DNA of 34,460 nucleotides from an uncultured Persicobacter sp. (GTDB lineage: Bacteria; Bacteroidota; Bacteroidia; Cytophagales; Cyclobacteriaceae): assembly GCA_947498325.1 (NCBI GenBank), contig CANMKE010000045.1, positions 1-34,460 of the forward strand. The letters are read 5' to 3'. Below, piece after piece: positions 1 to 8,072 of this stretch (positions are counted from its first letter, which is position 1; every line of letters starts with the position of its first letter). The notes under the pieces were generated by a model. It searched no databases. It was not told the origin of the DNA and was given only the letters and a program-made list of their open reading frames with translations. Made by a program: the position numbers and the translations under genes.

Positions 1-427
1 ATATACAGCCCAAAAGTTTACGCGCATGCCTGAAAGGACTTTTCGCAATAGACATGGAATTCATTCCATGGTAAAAATAGGCGTGAGCAAATTTTATTTG
101 GTTTGATAAATTGCAAACACAGTTGTGGGACAGCCCCGCTATGTTATATAATCCCTTCGGGATATAAAAATGGAAAGATCTACGACCCATCATTTTTCCC
201 GTCATCATTTAACCATGGTTGAAACCATGACCTATCATTACAAAAAACCATTGAAATGGGTTGGCTTTCCCTTTCAATTGAAACTGCAGAATAATTGAAA
301 TGCATCCTATCCAATTGAACCACAAGGCTAACCTGCTTTAGCAGGTTTTTGTATTGGTAGCCCATTGTTTTAGCTGTGGGTAAATAAGAATGGTAGAGAC
401 GTTGCACGCAACGTCCCCCCAAACAAT
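1..427. repeat. Gene-free stretch with REP-like hairpins
   Basis: No convincing gene is present. The stretch holds several short inverted repeats: CATGGAAT/ATTCCATG at 53-70; AACCAT-TGAA-ATGGGTT at 246-262; AACCTGC-TTTA-GCAGGTT at 330-347, followed by a T run on the plus strand; and GACGTTGC-AC-GCAACGTC at 398-415. The 246-382 part resembles the element at 3202-3373, including the arm TAGCCCATTG...CTGTGGGTA (358-382 here), but its left outer arm is missing. It looks like a truncated dispersed palindromic repeat just downstream of the glycosidase gene. Confidence 0.6.
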
Positions 428-2752
428 CTAAAATCCTGTTCTACCCTTAAATGTCTTCTGCATCACACGGTGATGATCCAAGGACATCGGCTCACAGAAC
501 TTCACGCCCTTGAATACCTCCGCTTGTTTTTCGGCTGTTGCCAAACGATCCGCATTTTTCTTCAAAGTGAAGCTTTGTTTTACTCGACCGTGGTGTTTCA
601 CATGAACCTCGAGTTGTTCACCTTTTTGAATCACAGTCAAAACATCCCCCGACTTCACCTTTATTTTTTGGGTATTGAATGGCCAAACGTCCAAATTCAC
701 TTCGGTATCAATATCATGGAACTGATAAGTGTAGCTTTGCTTGGCTTTGTTATAAGTTCCTTTCAGATAGCCTTCGCCTATGAATGATTTGTATTCCAGA
801 TCATTGATGTCCTTAGGTAATCGTGGCGCCAAAGTCAAAGTTTTGGCGATCATGTCCGGACGAACACCCAAGAAATATTGATTCCAAACGCGCAGGTGTT
901 CGGCATTCGACCATGCCTGCAAATAGGTACCGGTTAGCTTCGTCAATTTGCCCTCATGCGGATAACAATCCATATTTTCACTCAGACCACCGACTACCCC
1001 ACGGTTCATCGCCTGTTGGTTCATGTTTTGGAAAAGCTGATACGCCACATCCGACTGTCCGCTCTCGATCATTCGTTGCATCGCGATACCATTGAGCCAC
1101 AACCAGATCGTTCCATTATGGTATGCCTCGTCCTTATGATAATGCCTCCACGCCAAATGGAATGGATGGAAAAATAAATCCTGACGGTTCAGCGATGACG
1201 TTCCCCACGGGTAAACGAATTCCTCCCAACAGATTTTGGTCATCTGCAATTTGAAATCCTGATCATTGACCAAATCATAGGCAAACAACTGATTGGGGCG
1301 CAATTTGAATTCAGGAATACCCAGCGGATCCAAGCGGTCAGCCAGGAACTTTTGCGAAGGATCGCGGTAATCCTTATCGAAATTTTTCTTCACCTTTTCG
1401 GCAACGGCTTCCCATTTTTGTTCATTTGCCGTATCGCCAATCACACGGGCAAAGTACGCTCCCGCCTGCAACTGCTTGTACCAAAGTGCTTGAATATCAT
1501 TGGCACGCGTACCACGTGGTGAATATGATCGCTTGTCGTAATTGCGTCGGGCATCCATCCACGTTTCATTATTGGCGTGCAACAAATAACCCGAATCATC
1601 TGTCCAGTTTTTCAGCGCCCCCTCGATACTGTTTTTGACATTCGGATAAAGCTCCTTGATCAAGTCCATATCACCCGAATATTGCACATAATCATACAGC
1701 TCAATGACAAATCGAGGCGTCCCGTCGGTGGTGTGATAATCAATCGCATCAGGATTGACGATGTTCGGCACACGCCCAAAGAACTTGGAGTTTGGATCTG
1801 TATTCTGATATTCGGCGAAAGATTTCAAAATGTCCTTTGCCCATTTGAACTGACCGCTCACCAACACGGCTCCAGGCATAGAAATGAATTCATCACGTCC
1901 CCAATACTCATTGAACCACGGCAATCCCGCATAAATACCATAACCCTGCTGTTCAGAAACGAGCTGATCCATCGTTACCGACATCCAGTTCAGCGACTCC
2001 TCCAACTGCTTGTCGCTACTTTTGAAATAGGTGTTTTTCTCCAGCAATTTACTGATGCGCTCCTTGCGTTCTTTCTTCCATCGGCTGCTGTTTTTGCGGG
2101 CTTCTTTCAGTAAAGCCATCGCCTCATCCGCCGTTTTGCCTACGGCAATAAAAAATCCTTTGGCAGAAGCCGAAGCCGTCAGTTGATCTTTCTCCAACTT
2201 CCCACTATTAATGCTTCCCAAGCGAGGAGCGACCGCAATCACATGATTTCCCTCGATAGATTTGAGGATCATCAGGTTATTTTGTGCTGAAATATTTTTC
2301 GCATCAATTCCTTTCAAATGAATACCGATGCGCTTGCCTTTGACCGATGATAAATCAACCTCAACGACATTTTTGAAATCATGCAACCACAAAACCGACT
2401 GTGCACCATTGGCAAAAGAACGGTTCATTTTGTAAGGGTAAACCGTTACGGTCGAGCTGCCATTTTCCAACTGCTGACCATCAACAAACAAACTGAAGCC
2501 ACTGAAAATACGCTTCTTGGCGATGTTCATCCCCTCGAAATATTCATACTCATTGCCCGTATTGGCTTGGGTTTGGGTAAGATAATAAGCAGACTTTTTG
2601 TTGGCAAAAGAAACCTCACGATTGGTATTCCCCTTCAGCTTGACTGCCATCTGATCCAAGATATTCTGTGCCTGCACCGACTGCATTGTCCCGAAAGACA
2701 ACATGCCCGCCGAAGCCAGCATGATCAGTTTTGATTTATTTATGATGCTCAT
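428..2752 (-). CDS. Exported GH133-like amylo-alpha-1,6-glucosidase (glycogen-debranching-enzyme C-terminal family)
   Basis: 774 residues with a clear signal peptide (about 1-29, ending VQAQ), so the enzyme is probably periplasmic. Residues 250-700 carry the (alpha/alpha)6 pattern of the amylo-alpha-1,6-glucosidase (GDE_C) family: WGRDEF at 284-289, a TTDGT segment at 341-345, WMDA at 398-401, an INALWY-like DIQALWY near 419-425, and YHNGTIWLW at 544-552. These match the order seen in debranching enzymes and related GH15/GH63-like clans. The family hydrolyses alpha-1,6-glucosyl branches, but the actual substrate here is unknown; residues 30-240 are a family-specific N-terminal region I cannot name. 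It stands alone, with no SusCD pair next to it. A -7-like box (CAAAAGTA on plus, 2784-2791) lies about 32 bp upstream of the ATG, and the 9-nt-period repeat starts 59 bp upstream. There is no T9SS tail. Confidence 0.8.
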   Translation of the reverse strand: MSIINKSKLIMLASAGMLSFGTMQSVQAQNILDQMAVKLKGNTNREVSFANKKSAYYLTQTQANTGNEYEYFEGMNIAKKRIFSGFSLFVDGQQLENGSSTVTVYPYKMNRSFANGAQSVLWLHDFKNVVEVDLSSVKGKRIGIHLKGIDAKNISAQNNLMILKSIEGNHVIAVAPRLGSINSGKLEKDQLTASASAKGFFIAVGKTADEAMALLKEARKNSSRWKKERKERISKLLEKNTYFKSSDKQLEESLNWMSVTMDQLVSEQQGYGIYAGLPWFNEYWGRDEFISMPGAVLVSGQFKWAKDILKSFAEYQNTDPNSKFFGRVPNIVNPDAIDYHTTDGTPRFVIELYDYVQYSGDMDLIKELYPNVKNSIEGALKNWTDDSGYLLHANNETWMDARRNYDKRSYSPRGTRANDIQALWYKQLQAGAYFARVIGDTANEQKWEAVAEKVKKNFDKDYRDPSQKFLADRLDPLGIPEFKLRPNQLFAYDLVNDQDFKLQMTKICWEEFVYPWGTSSLNRQDLFFHPFHLAWRHYHKDEAYHNGTIWLWLNGIAMQRMIESGQSDVAYQLFQNMNQQAMNRGVVGGLSENMDCYPHEGKLTKLTGTYLQAWSNAEHLRVWNQYFLGVRPDMIAKTLTLAPRLPKDINDLEYKSFIGEGYLKGTYNKAKQSYTYQFHDIDTEVNLDVWPFNTQKIKVKSGDVLTVIQKGEQLEVHVKHHGRVKQSFTLKKNADRLATAEKQAEVFKGVKFCEPMSLDHHRVMQKTFKGRTGF

Positions 2753-2810
2753 TTTTATTGTGATGAAGTTCTAAGTGTCTTGTCAAAAGTATAATGGCGA
2801 TATTTTTTTG

Positions 2811-2895
2811 ACCATGATTTACTTGATTAAAAGGATTACCATGATTTTTATGGTTTGCATAGCCTAAAATCCTTTTTAATCTTGGTAATCATGGT
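2811..2895. repeat. 9-nt-period inverted repeat element
   Basis: Five consecutive 9-nt units run from 2811 to 2855: ACCATGATT, TACTTGATT, AAAAGGATT, ACCATGATT, TTTATGGTT. After a 12-nt spacer the complementary units AATCCTTTT, AATCTTGGT and AATCATGGT follow (2868-2895), so the whole can fold into a long imperfect hairpin. Related units occur at 24583-24618 and, inverted, at 22104-22139. All three lie 59-110 bp upstream of a minus-strand start codon. Confidence 0.7.
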
Positions 2896-2935
2896 TCAAT
2901 ACTAAGCTGTCGAATATTTTTGTACCTATCGGTAC

Positions 2936-2955
2936 GGACGTTGCATGCAACGTCC
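2936..2955. repeat. Perfect 20-bp palindrome
   Basis: The sequence is GGACGTTGCA followed by its exact complement TGCAACGTCC. The same core, GACGTTGC/GCAACGTC, recurs at 398-415 with a 2-nt centre. It looks like a dispersed REP-type hairpin rather than an operator, because the two copies are in unrelated settings (before and after the same gene). Confidence 0.65.
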
Positions 2956-3201
2956 CTACACAATATAAATCTCACTTTTGTGTAATATATTTTCAACAGG
3001 TGATTGTCATACACCAATACAGTCTATTCTCAATCCGAATATTAAACCTAATAAACAAAGAAACTTCCTTAACCTCTAAAAAATTCTCCAGTGAACGTGC
3101 CTGCATGAACTACAACCTTTGCGGAAAAAAATAAAGGTAAAATGATGAGGATCAGCGAGGTGATGGTTTTGGTAATGGAATGGAGGGTTACCGATGTGAT
3201 G

Positions 3202-3373
3202 TACCCACAGCTAAAGCAATGGGCTAACAGCTGTTAAACCCATTGAAATGGGTTAGCATGATGGCTCTTTTGGAACTGCATATTCGATAAAATATACGGG
3301 GTCAATTGGAAAACAAGACCAACCTGCTTTAGCGGGTTTTTGTATTGATAGCCCATTGCTTTAACTGTGGGTA
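3202..3373. repeat. Palindromic element with nested hairpins
   Basis: The outer arms at 3202-3226 and 3349-3373 are inverted 25-mers with one mismatch (core ACCCACAGCTAAAGCAATGG). Inside lie AACCCAT-TGAA-ATGGGTT (3237-3254) and AACCTGC-TTTA-GCGGGTT (3321-3338). A truncated relative sits at 246-382 and a single hairpin of the same type at 19340-19357. No open reading frame lies inside, so it looks like a non-autonomous repeat (MITE- or REP-like). Confidence 0.7.
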
Positions 3374-3487
3374 AATACGAGCCGTAGGCACAAATACAAG
3401 CGGACGTTTGCCATAATTTTAGGTCATAGCAAGGAGGCTACGACCAGTATCAGTCGTTCTTCCGAACGCCTCTACAACCATCTCAAA

Positions 3488-6010
3488 TCACTTACTATAC
3501 CGCCAACTCACCGACACATTTGGAAAGAAACCCATCTGTGTAACATCCGTCATCAGAAACTCTTGATTAAAAATGGCTGACACAGGCAATTGATCCACCG
3601 TTCGTTCCTGAATGTTTTTCTGATGGTATAAATCATAAATATTGAGGGCGAATTCGAGCTGTTGGTTGCTACCCAAATTTAGATGATACGCCACCGACAG
3701 GTCCATGCGGTGGTAAAAAGGCATATTGTATAACGCCTCTCTTTTGGCGACTTCTTCTTCAACATTAAAATTTTCAAAATCGTAACGAATCGATTTGCCA
3801 ATCCATGTACAGCCCAATTGCCAGTTACCTTTGGTATACACCAGGGCGGTCTGTAAAATATGGCTCTTGCGGATTTCTTCAGGCGACCGCTGAAAATTCA
3901 GATGGTAATGGTTATAGGCATAAGCCATATAAAAATTCCAGGGCTCATGGCGAAAATTAAAATAAGTATCGAGCCCCTGCGAAAGCCCATCCGCCAAAAA
4001 ATAGCGCATGGCTAAATCTGTCCGAAGGGCTAAAACGGAAAGGTCGTTTTTGTTATTCTTGGCATAATATTCGGCATCGAAACTAAAGTGTGATCGACTA
4101 TGCTGAAGGCCAATACTGATTTGGTCGGATACCATAGAAGGCAACTGCTCGGGGGTGGTCAGGCGCCAACGAAAAAGAGAACTCAGGGGATCCGTGATTT
4201 GATGCAAAAACTGATAATATCGACCCAATCCCAATTTAAAATTCGTTCCCTCCTGCTTGGTGGTATTGAGCTGAACCCTCGGCGAAAACAACCACCCATC
4301 AGGCTGATAATAAAGAAAATTACCGCCCGCTGTAAGGCTTACTTTCTCCCATTTTTTTTGATATGCCAGGTAAGTGTTCGCCAACTTGACCGTTTGATCA
4401 TGAATGGTATCTTTATTACTGATCTCCAATTGATATTGGGTAAGATCAAAGCCTACCGTAAAAGCATGATGTTGCAGCTTAAGGCCACCAAAAACAGTTT
4501 TTAGCTGCTGATCGTGCTGCTCGGCGACTTTTATAGTGTTACCATCATTAAAATTCCGATCCTTAAATACCTGATTTTCTCCCACAGAAACATTGGCAAA
4601 TACCTCAAGCTGTTGCTGTTCCCCAAGCCAATGGGTATAATCCATGCCTGCGGATTCATTCGCCCAGGAGCGGTTTTCAACCTGCCTGATGGTCCAAAAT
4701 GGACGATCTTGAATCGGTCGATTTCTTTTGCTTCGTAAATTCAACTGATGATCGTACCGATCCCAGGTTTTTAACCCACTCAGCTCAAGTAAAGCGCGAT
4801 CACTTATCCGCAAAGCAGACTTTAAATATAGGTCACCAAACTGAATTTCAGGATTCACTTGCTGATTAAAAACCGTCCCTTTTTTCGGCATCTCAATCGT
4901 TTCGGGCTGATCATTGGCAAACCGATTGATATACCAATTGGTGAAGGCATCATGAGATTGACGGAAGGCACCAAAAACATACCATTTATCCTTGATTATC
5001 GGCAAAGCCACGTCCATATTTACCCCAAACAAGTGCGCAGAAAGACCAATTTGCTGATGACTGAAATAATCATTTTTAGTTTGAATCTCCAATATGCCAG
5101 CCACACTTTGCCCATGCGAAACATCATAAGTTCCTTTGTGTAAAATAATATCCTGCGTCGCTACGGGATTGATCACATTGAAAATTCCATAATAATGATC
5201 GGGCAAAAATACCTGCTGTCGGTCAATGGTTATTTTGGTTTGCCCCGTACTACCACCCCGTACTTGTAGGTTGCTTGAAAGTCCATTGCTATTCACCCCA
5301 GGCAAAAATTGCAAGGCGTAAAAGGCATTATGCTTGCCTGTGGCCGTTGCAGAAATAGGACTAATCCGCTGACTGTATCGTCCCGCAGCCTGTGGAATAA
5401 TGGCGGGATTTTTCTGCATCGAGGAAATCAGAATCGCATCCAGCTGCCGAACATTCAGATCCATATTTACAACATTCGGGTTTTTAGCCGCCAAATCCTG
5501 AACGGCGATATTCATCGGTTCATACCCCACATAGGTGAATACCAGCGTATCCGAGAGTTGTGCATGGATATGAAACTGCCCATCCTGCCCAGAAGTTACC
5601 CCTTTGTCCGTTCCTTTTATGCGGATCACGGCAAAGGGTAATTTGAAATTTTCAATGCCCACGATGGCTCCATAAACAGCATGTTTTTTTACCTTGGGCA
5701 CAGGAATATCCACTACCTCAGCCTCCGCCGGTCGATTGATAATCATATATGAGCGAGGCTCAAGCTGTTCAAAAACAAGCGGGGTATCCGCCAGCCACCG
5801 CAACAAGACCTCCTGTACGCTTTCCTGAGGTTCGGCCCTGTTCACCTTGAATGTTGCTACTTTTGCTTCGTCAAAGGCGATGAATAAATCGTGTTCGTGC
5901 GCAAATTGTTTGAGGGCATCGGATAAAGGAATTTGCTGATTTTGCGCCTTGGCTCCCACAATGGAAAAACACAAAATCAGCAAAAGAAAAAATTTATTGA
6001 ATAAGGACAT
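3488..6010 (-). CDS. TonB-dependent outer-membrane receptor with STN signalling domain (FecA-like)
   Basis: 840 residues. A signal peptide (1-22) is followed by an STN domain (about 28-95) of the kind that contacts a FecR anti-sigma factor, a CarboxypepD_reg-like beta-sandwich (about 112-187, with FTYVGYEP), a plug (about 215-312, with LQVRGGSTGQ and the closing GILEIQTKN) and a C-terminal beta-barrel ending in an aromatic-rich strand (VSVSWRYSK). It should import a ligand across the outer membrane using TonB energy and report occupancy to the adjacent FecR. It overlaps the fecR-like gene by 17 bp, so the two are translationally linked. There is no SusD-like lipoprotein beside it, so the ligand could be an iron chelate, a cofactor or an oligosaccharide; the sequence does not decide. 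The length is near the short end for STN-type Bacteroidota receptors. Confidence 0.88.
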   Translation of the reverse strand: MSLFNKFFLLLILCFSIVGAKAQNQQIPLSDALKQFAHEHDLFIAFDEAKVATFKVNRAEPQESVQEVLLRWLADTPLVFEQLEPRSYMIINRPAEAEVVDIPVPKVKKHAVYGAIVGIENFKLPFAVIRIKGTDKGVTSGQDGQFHIHAQLSDTLVFTYVGYEPMNIAVQDLAAKNPNVVNMDLNVRQLDAILISSMQKNPAIIPQAAGRYSQRISPISATATGKHNAFYALQFLPGVNSNGLSSNLQVRGGSTGQTKITIDRQQVFLPDHYYGIFNVINPVATQDIILHKGTYDVSHGQSVAGILEIQTKNDYFSHQQIGLSAHLFGVNMDVALPIIKDKWYVFGAFRQSHDAFTNWYINRFANDQPETIEMPKKGTVFNQQVNPEIQFGDLYLKSALRISDRALLELSGLKTWDRYDHQLNLRSKRNRPIQDRPFWTIRQVENRSWANESAGMDYTHWLGEQQQLEVFANVSVGENQVFKDRNFNDGNTIKVAEQHDQQLKTVFGGLKLQHHAFTVGFDLTQYQLEISNKDTIHDQTVKLANTYLAYQKKWEKVSLTAGGNFLYYQPDGWLFSPRVQLNTTKQEGTNFKLGLGRYYQFLHQITDPLSSLFRWRLTTPEQLPSMVSDQISIGLQHSRSHFSFDAEYYAKNNKNDLSVLALRTDLAMRYFLADGLSQGLDTYFNFRHEPWNFYMAYAYNHYHLNFQRSPEEIRKSHILQTALVYTKGNWQLGCTWIGKSIRYDFENFNVEEEVAKREALYNMPFYHRMDLSVAYHLNLGSNQQLEFALNIYDLYHQKNIQERTVDQLPVSAIFNQEFLMTDVTQMGFFPNVSVSWRYSK

Positions 6011-6935
6011 GCTTCCCTTCTATTTTATACTTTAAATCCATAGGCTCACAAACCATCCGAAGCGCCATATCAATATTTTTATTGGAAATCGTCCCGGAGA
6101 ATCTTCTCAAAGAATCCACTTCTTTGACCGTAATTTTCACCCCGTATTGCCGCTCAATAGTCGCAAATACCGCTCGCAAGCGTTGATTATCAAAATGAAA
6201 AATCCCCTGATTCCATTGTGGCTTCTGGTTTTTACTGACCGCAAAACGCTTTTTCTGCAGGATCTGCTGCCCCACACTCATCTCTCCTGCCGTTAAAATG
6301 ACTTTTTCTGTTGCACTCCGCACTTCCACTTTTCCAGTATAACAACTCACTGCCCAATCTTCATCACGGACATTTATATTGAAAGAAGTTCCCAAAACTT
6401 CCACTTGCCCATAGGCGGTTTGCACGGTAAACTTGCTCCCTTTTTTCACTTTGAAAAAAGCCTCTCCCTTCAGGTCCAGGGTTCGGTGATCTTCCCATGA
6501 TTTCGGTGTAAAAGTGATGCTCGAAACGGCATTCAAAACCACCACCGAACCATCGGGCAGTACGTATTCAAATTGTTGGCCCGCATCAGCTACCACCTGT
6601 TCCTGTTGTGGCACCAGAAAACGGAACAAGCCTGCAGCCATCAGTAAAAAAGCCAATCCCGCAGCAATGGCCATCGGCCAACGGGGCTTTTTGTTCCGTT
6701 TTAGCTGTTTATTTTTTGCGGAAATATTGTCCCACATACGATTGGCCACCTGCGGAGAAAGAACAGGTTCGTCCACCTTTACTCCTGCGCTGACAAGTGC
6801 TTTTGCCGCAGCTATACCCTCACGCTCCTCGGGCTGATTTTTAATGATCTCAAGCCACTTTTGCTCTTGCGCATCATCACCCAAAGCCCAGGCAATAAAA
6901 TCTGAATCGTATATATATTTGTCGATGTTCGCCAT
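5994..6935 (-). CDS. FecR-type anti-sigma factor
   Basis: 313 residues from the ATG at 6935; a TTG four codons upstream (6947) is also open but less likely. Residues 1-85 form a cytoplasmic sigma-binding part, and 86-108 a single membrane helix (AIAAGLAFLLMAAG). The periplasmic FecR domain (about 113-205) contains LPDGS, LNAVSSI, GEAFFKV and LGTSFNI, the standard FecR signatures. The C-terminal 70 residues match the DUF4974-type extension common in Bacteroidota. It holds its sigma factor inactive until the TonB receptor's STN domain signals. It sits 62 bp after the sigma gene and overlaps the receptor gene. Confidence 0.92.
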   Translation of the reverse strand: MANIDKYIYDSDFIAWALGDDAQEQKWLEIIKNQPEEREGIAAAKALVSAGVKVDEPVLSPQVANRMWDNISAKNKQLKRNKKPRWPMAIAAGLAFLLMAAGLFRFLVPQQEQVVADAGQQFEYVLPDGSVVVLNAVSSITFTPKSWEDHRTLDLKGEAFFKVKKGSKFTVQTAYGQVEVLGTSFNINVRDEDWAVSCYTGKVEVRSATEKVILTAGEMSVGQQILQKKRFAVSKNQKPQWNQGIFHFDNQRLRAVFATIERQYGVKITVKEVDSLRRFSGTISNKNIDMALRMVCEPMDLKYKIEGKHVLIQ

Positions 6936-6997
6936 ATTTATTATCAAAAAAAGCCTCTACCTGTAAATGGCAAAAACCTGGTTGATGTACTGATATT

Positions 6998-7570
6998 TTA
7001 TGAAAAAATTTGAGAGATCATGGTCAGGATCAATCCAATATCTCCCATTTCATTTTTAAGTTGCTTGAGTGCCCCACTCTGAAGATTCCTTACCGACTGG
7101 TAATTCATCTCCATAATTTCGGCGGTTTCCTCATAGGATAATCCCAAGAAAAACCGATGATAAACCACCTGTTTCTGCCGGGGTGTCAAGACTTCCATCG
7201 CCTTTTTCAGCTTCCCCAAATTGATTTCCTTATGCTCGGCCAAGATGGTTTCTTCCTCTACAGAAAATACAACTTCAAAATGTGACTCCTGCGGATCTTG
7301 GTACTGAAACTTGTTGCTGCGCATCCGCTGATACAATTCTCGCTTCAGGGCCACCATCAAATAAAATTTGGGGTTGTCCGTATCGCCAAGCTGTTGGCGC
7401 TTCTCCCAGATCCGAACAAAAACCTCCTGCACGGCATCTTCCACAACAGTAGATTCCTGACAGATTTTATGGCCGTATTTATACAAAATCGCCACATGCT
7501 TTTCGAATAATTGTCGGTAAGCATGCGCGTCGCCTTTTTTAATATTTTCCCATAGCAAATGCTTGCCCAT
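6998..7570 (-). CDS. ECF RNA polymerase sigma factor (FecI-like)
   Basis: 190 residues. Region 2 spans about 16-82, with the core DAVQEVFVRIWEKR at 45-58. Region 4 spans about 121-173, with LTPRQKQVVYHRFFLGLSYEE and a helix-turn-helix around YEETAEIMEMNYQSVRNL. Regions 1.1 and 3 are absent, as in the extracytoplasmic-function class. It is first in the sigma, fecR, receptor set and should direct transcription of at least the receptor. A -7-like box (CAAAAATA on plus, 7631-7638) lies about 60 bp upstream of the ATG, but without a good TTG partner. The short hydrophobic C-terminus (ILTMISQIFS) is slightly longer than usual for the class. Confidence 0.92.
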   Translation of the reverse strand: MGKHLLWENIKKGDAHAYRQLFEKHVAILYKYGHKICQESTVVEDAVQEVFVRIWEKRQQLGDTDNPKFYLMVALKRELYQRMRSNKFQYQDPQESHFEVVFSVEEETILAEHKEINLGKLKKAMEVLTPRQKQVVYHRFFLGLSYEETAEIMEMNYQSVRNLQSGALKQLKNEMGDIGLILTMISQIFS

Positions 7571-8072
7571 AGTGGTTGGTGTGGGTTAATGGTTGATGTT
7601 GTTCCAATAATACGAAAATAAGTACTTGATCAAAAATATACTGCAAAATGTGCTCTCCCCGACGGTTCATACCTCCTCCCAATTACTGGGCATCGGCTGC
7701 TTAATTGGGCGATACCTTCGGAAGAATATTCGGCACCTTTAGGCGGCAGTGGATTTTGAATTTAATTCTGATCGGTATTACCTTCTGAATTTAAGCACAT
7801 TTAACCTCAGCCCACCTTAAAATCCTTATGCACAAATAGTTGGCATAAATACTGCTTTTAACAAGCTATTTTGATCAGGTACTTTGACATGGACATAAAA
7901 AAACCAACTGAACAAGCTCGCTCAGTTGGTGATATTGTATTTATTGAGGAATTTTTCGGTACCTCTTTATCTGTCAACGCCCCCACAATAGGACGCTCAA
8001 AATTACTGCAAGTTATTGTTTAATGAGGGTATTGCCTGCTTGAAAGCTCCCCGCTTTACATTATTCCATCAT
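7571..8072. other. Intergenic region, 502 bp
   Basis: The region lies between the sigma gene and the amidinotransferase gene. It contains the probable sigma promoter box (7631-7638) and a minus-strand terminator (7897-7930). The middle holds repeated CTTCGG segments (7731-7763) that look like a decayed hairpin repeat. No gene is seen on either strand. Confidence 0.5.
7897..7930 (-). terminator. Rho-independent terminator of the amidinotransferase gene
   Basis: On the minus strand, ACCAACTGA, a 10-nt loop and TCAGTTGGT (7930-7903) are followed by a run of T (the A run at 7897-7903 on plus). It lies about 140 bp after the stop of the gene ending at 8073. Confidence 0.75.

Larger units (their letters stand above)
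2753..3487. other. 735-bp intergenic region full of repeats
   Basis: I see no gene. The region holds the 9-nt-period inverted element (2811-2895), a perfect 20-bp palindrome (2936-2955), a 172-bp palindromic element (3202-3373), and a small CGTTC/GAACG hairpin (3455-3468) shortly after the stop of the TonB receptor gene. The receptor's terminator is presumably among these hairpins, but none has a clear T run on the minus strand. Confidence 0.6.

Noticed and set aside
180-422. 80-codon minus-strand open frame
   Set aside because: It runs through the hairpin repeat element and has no domain, start-site or codon support.
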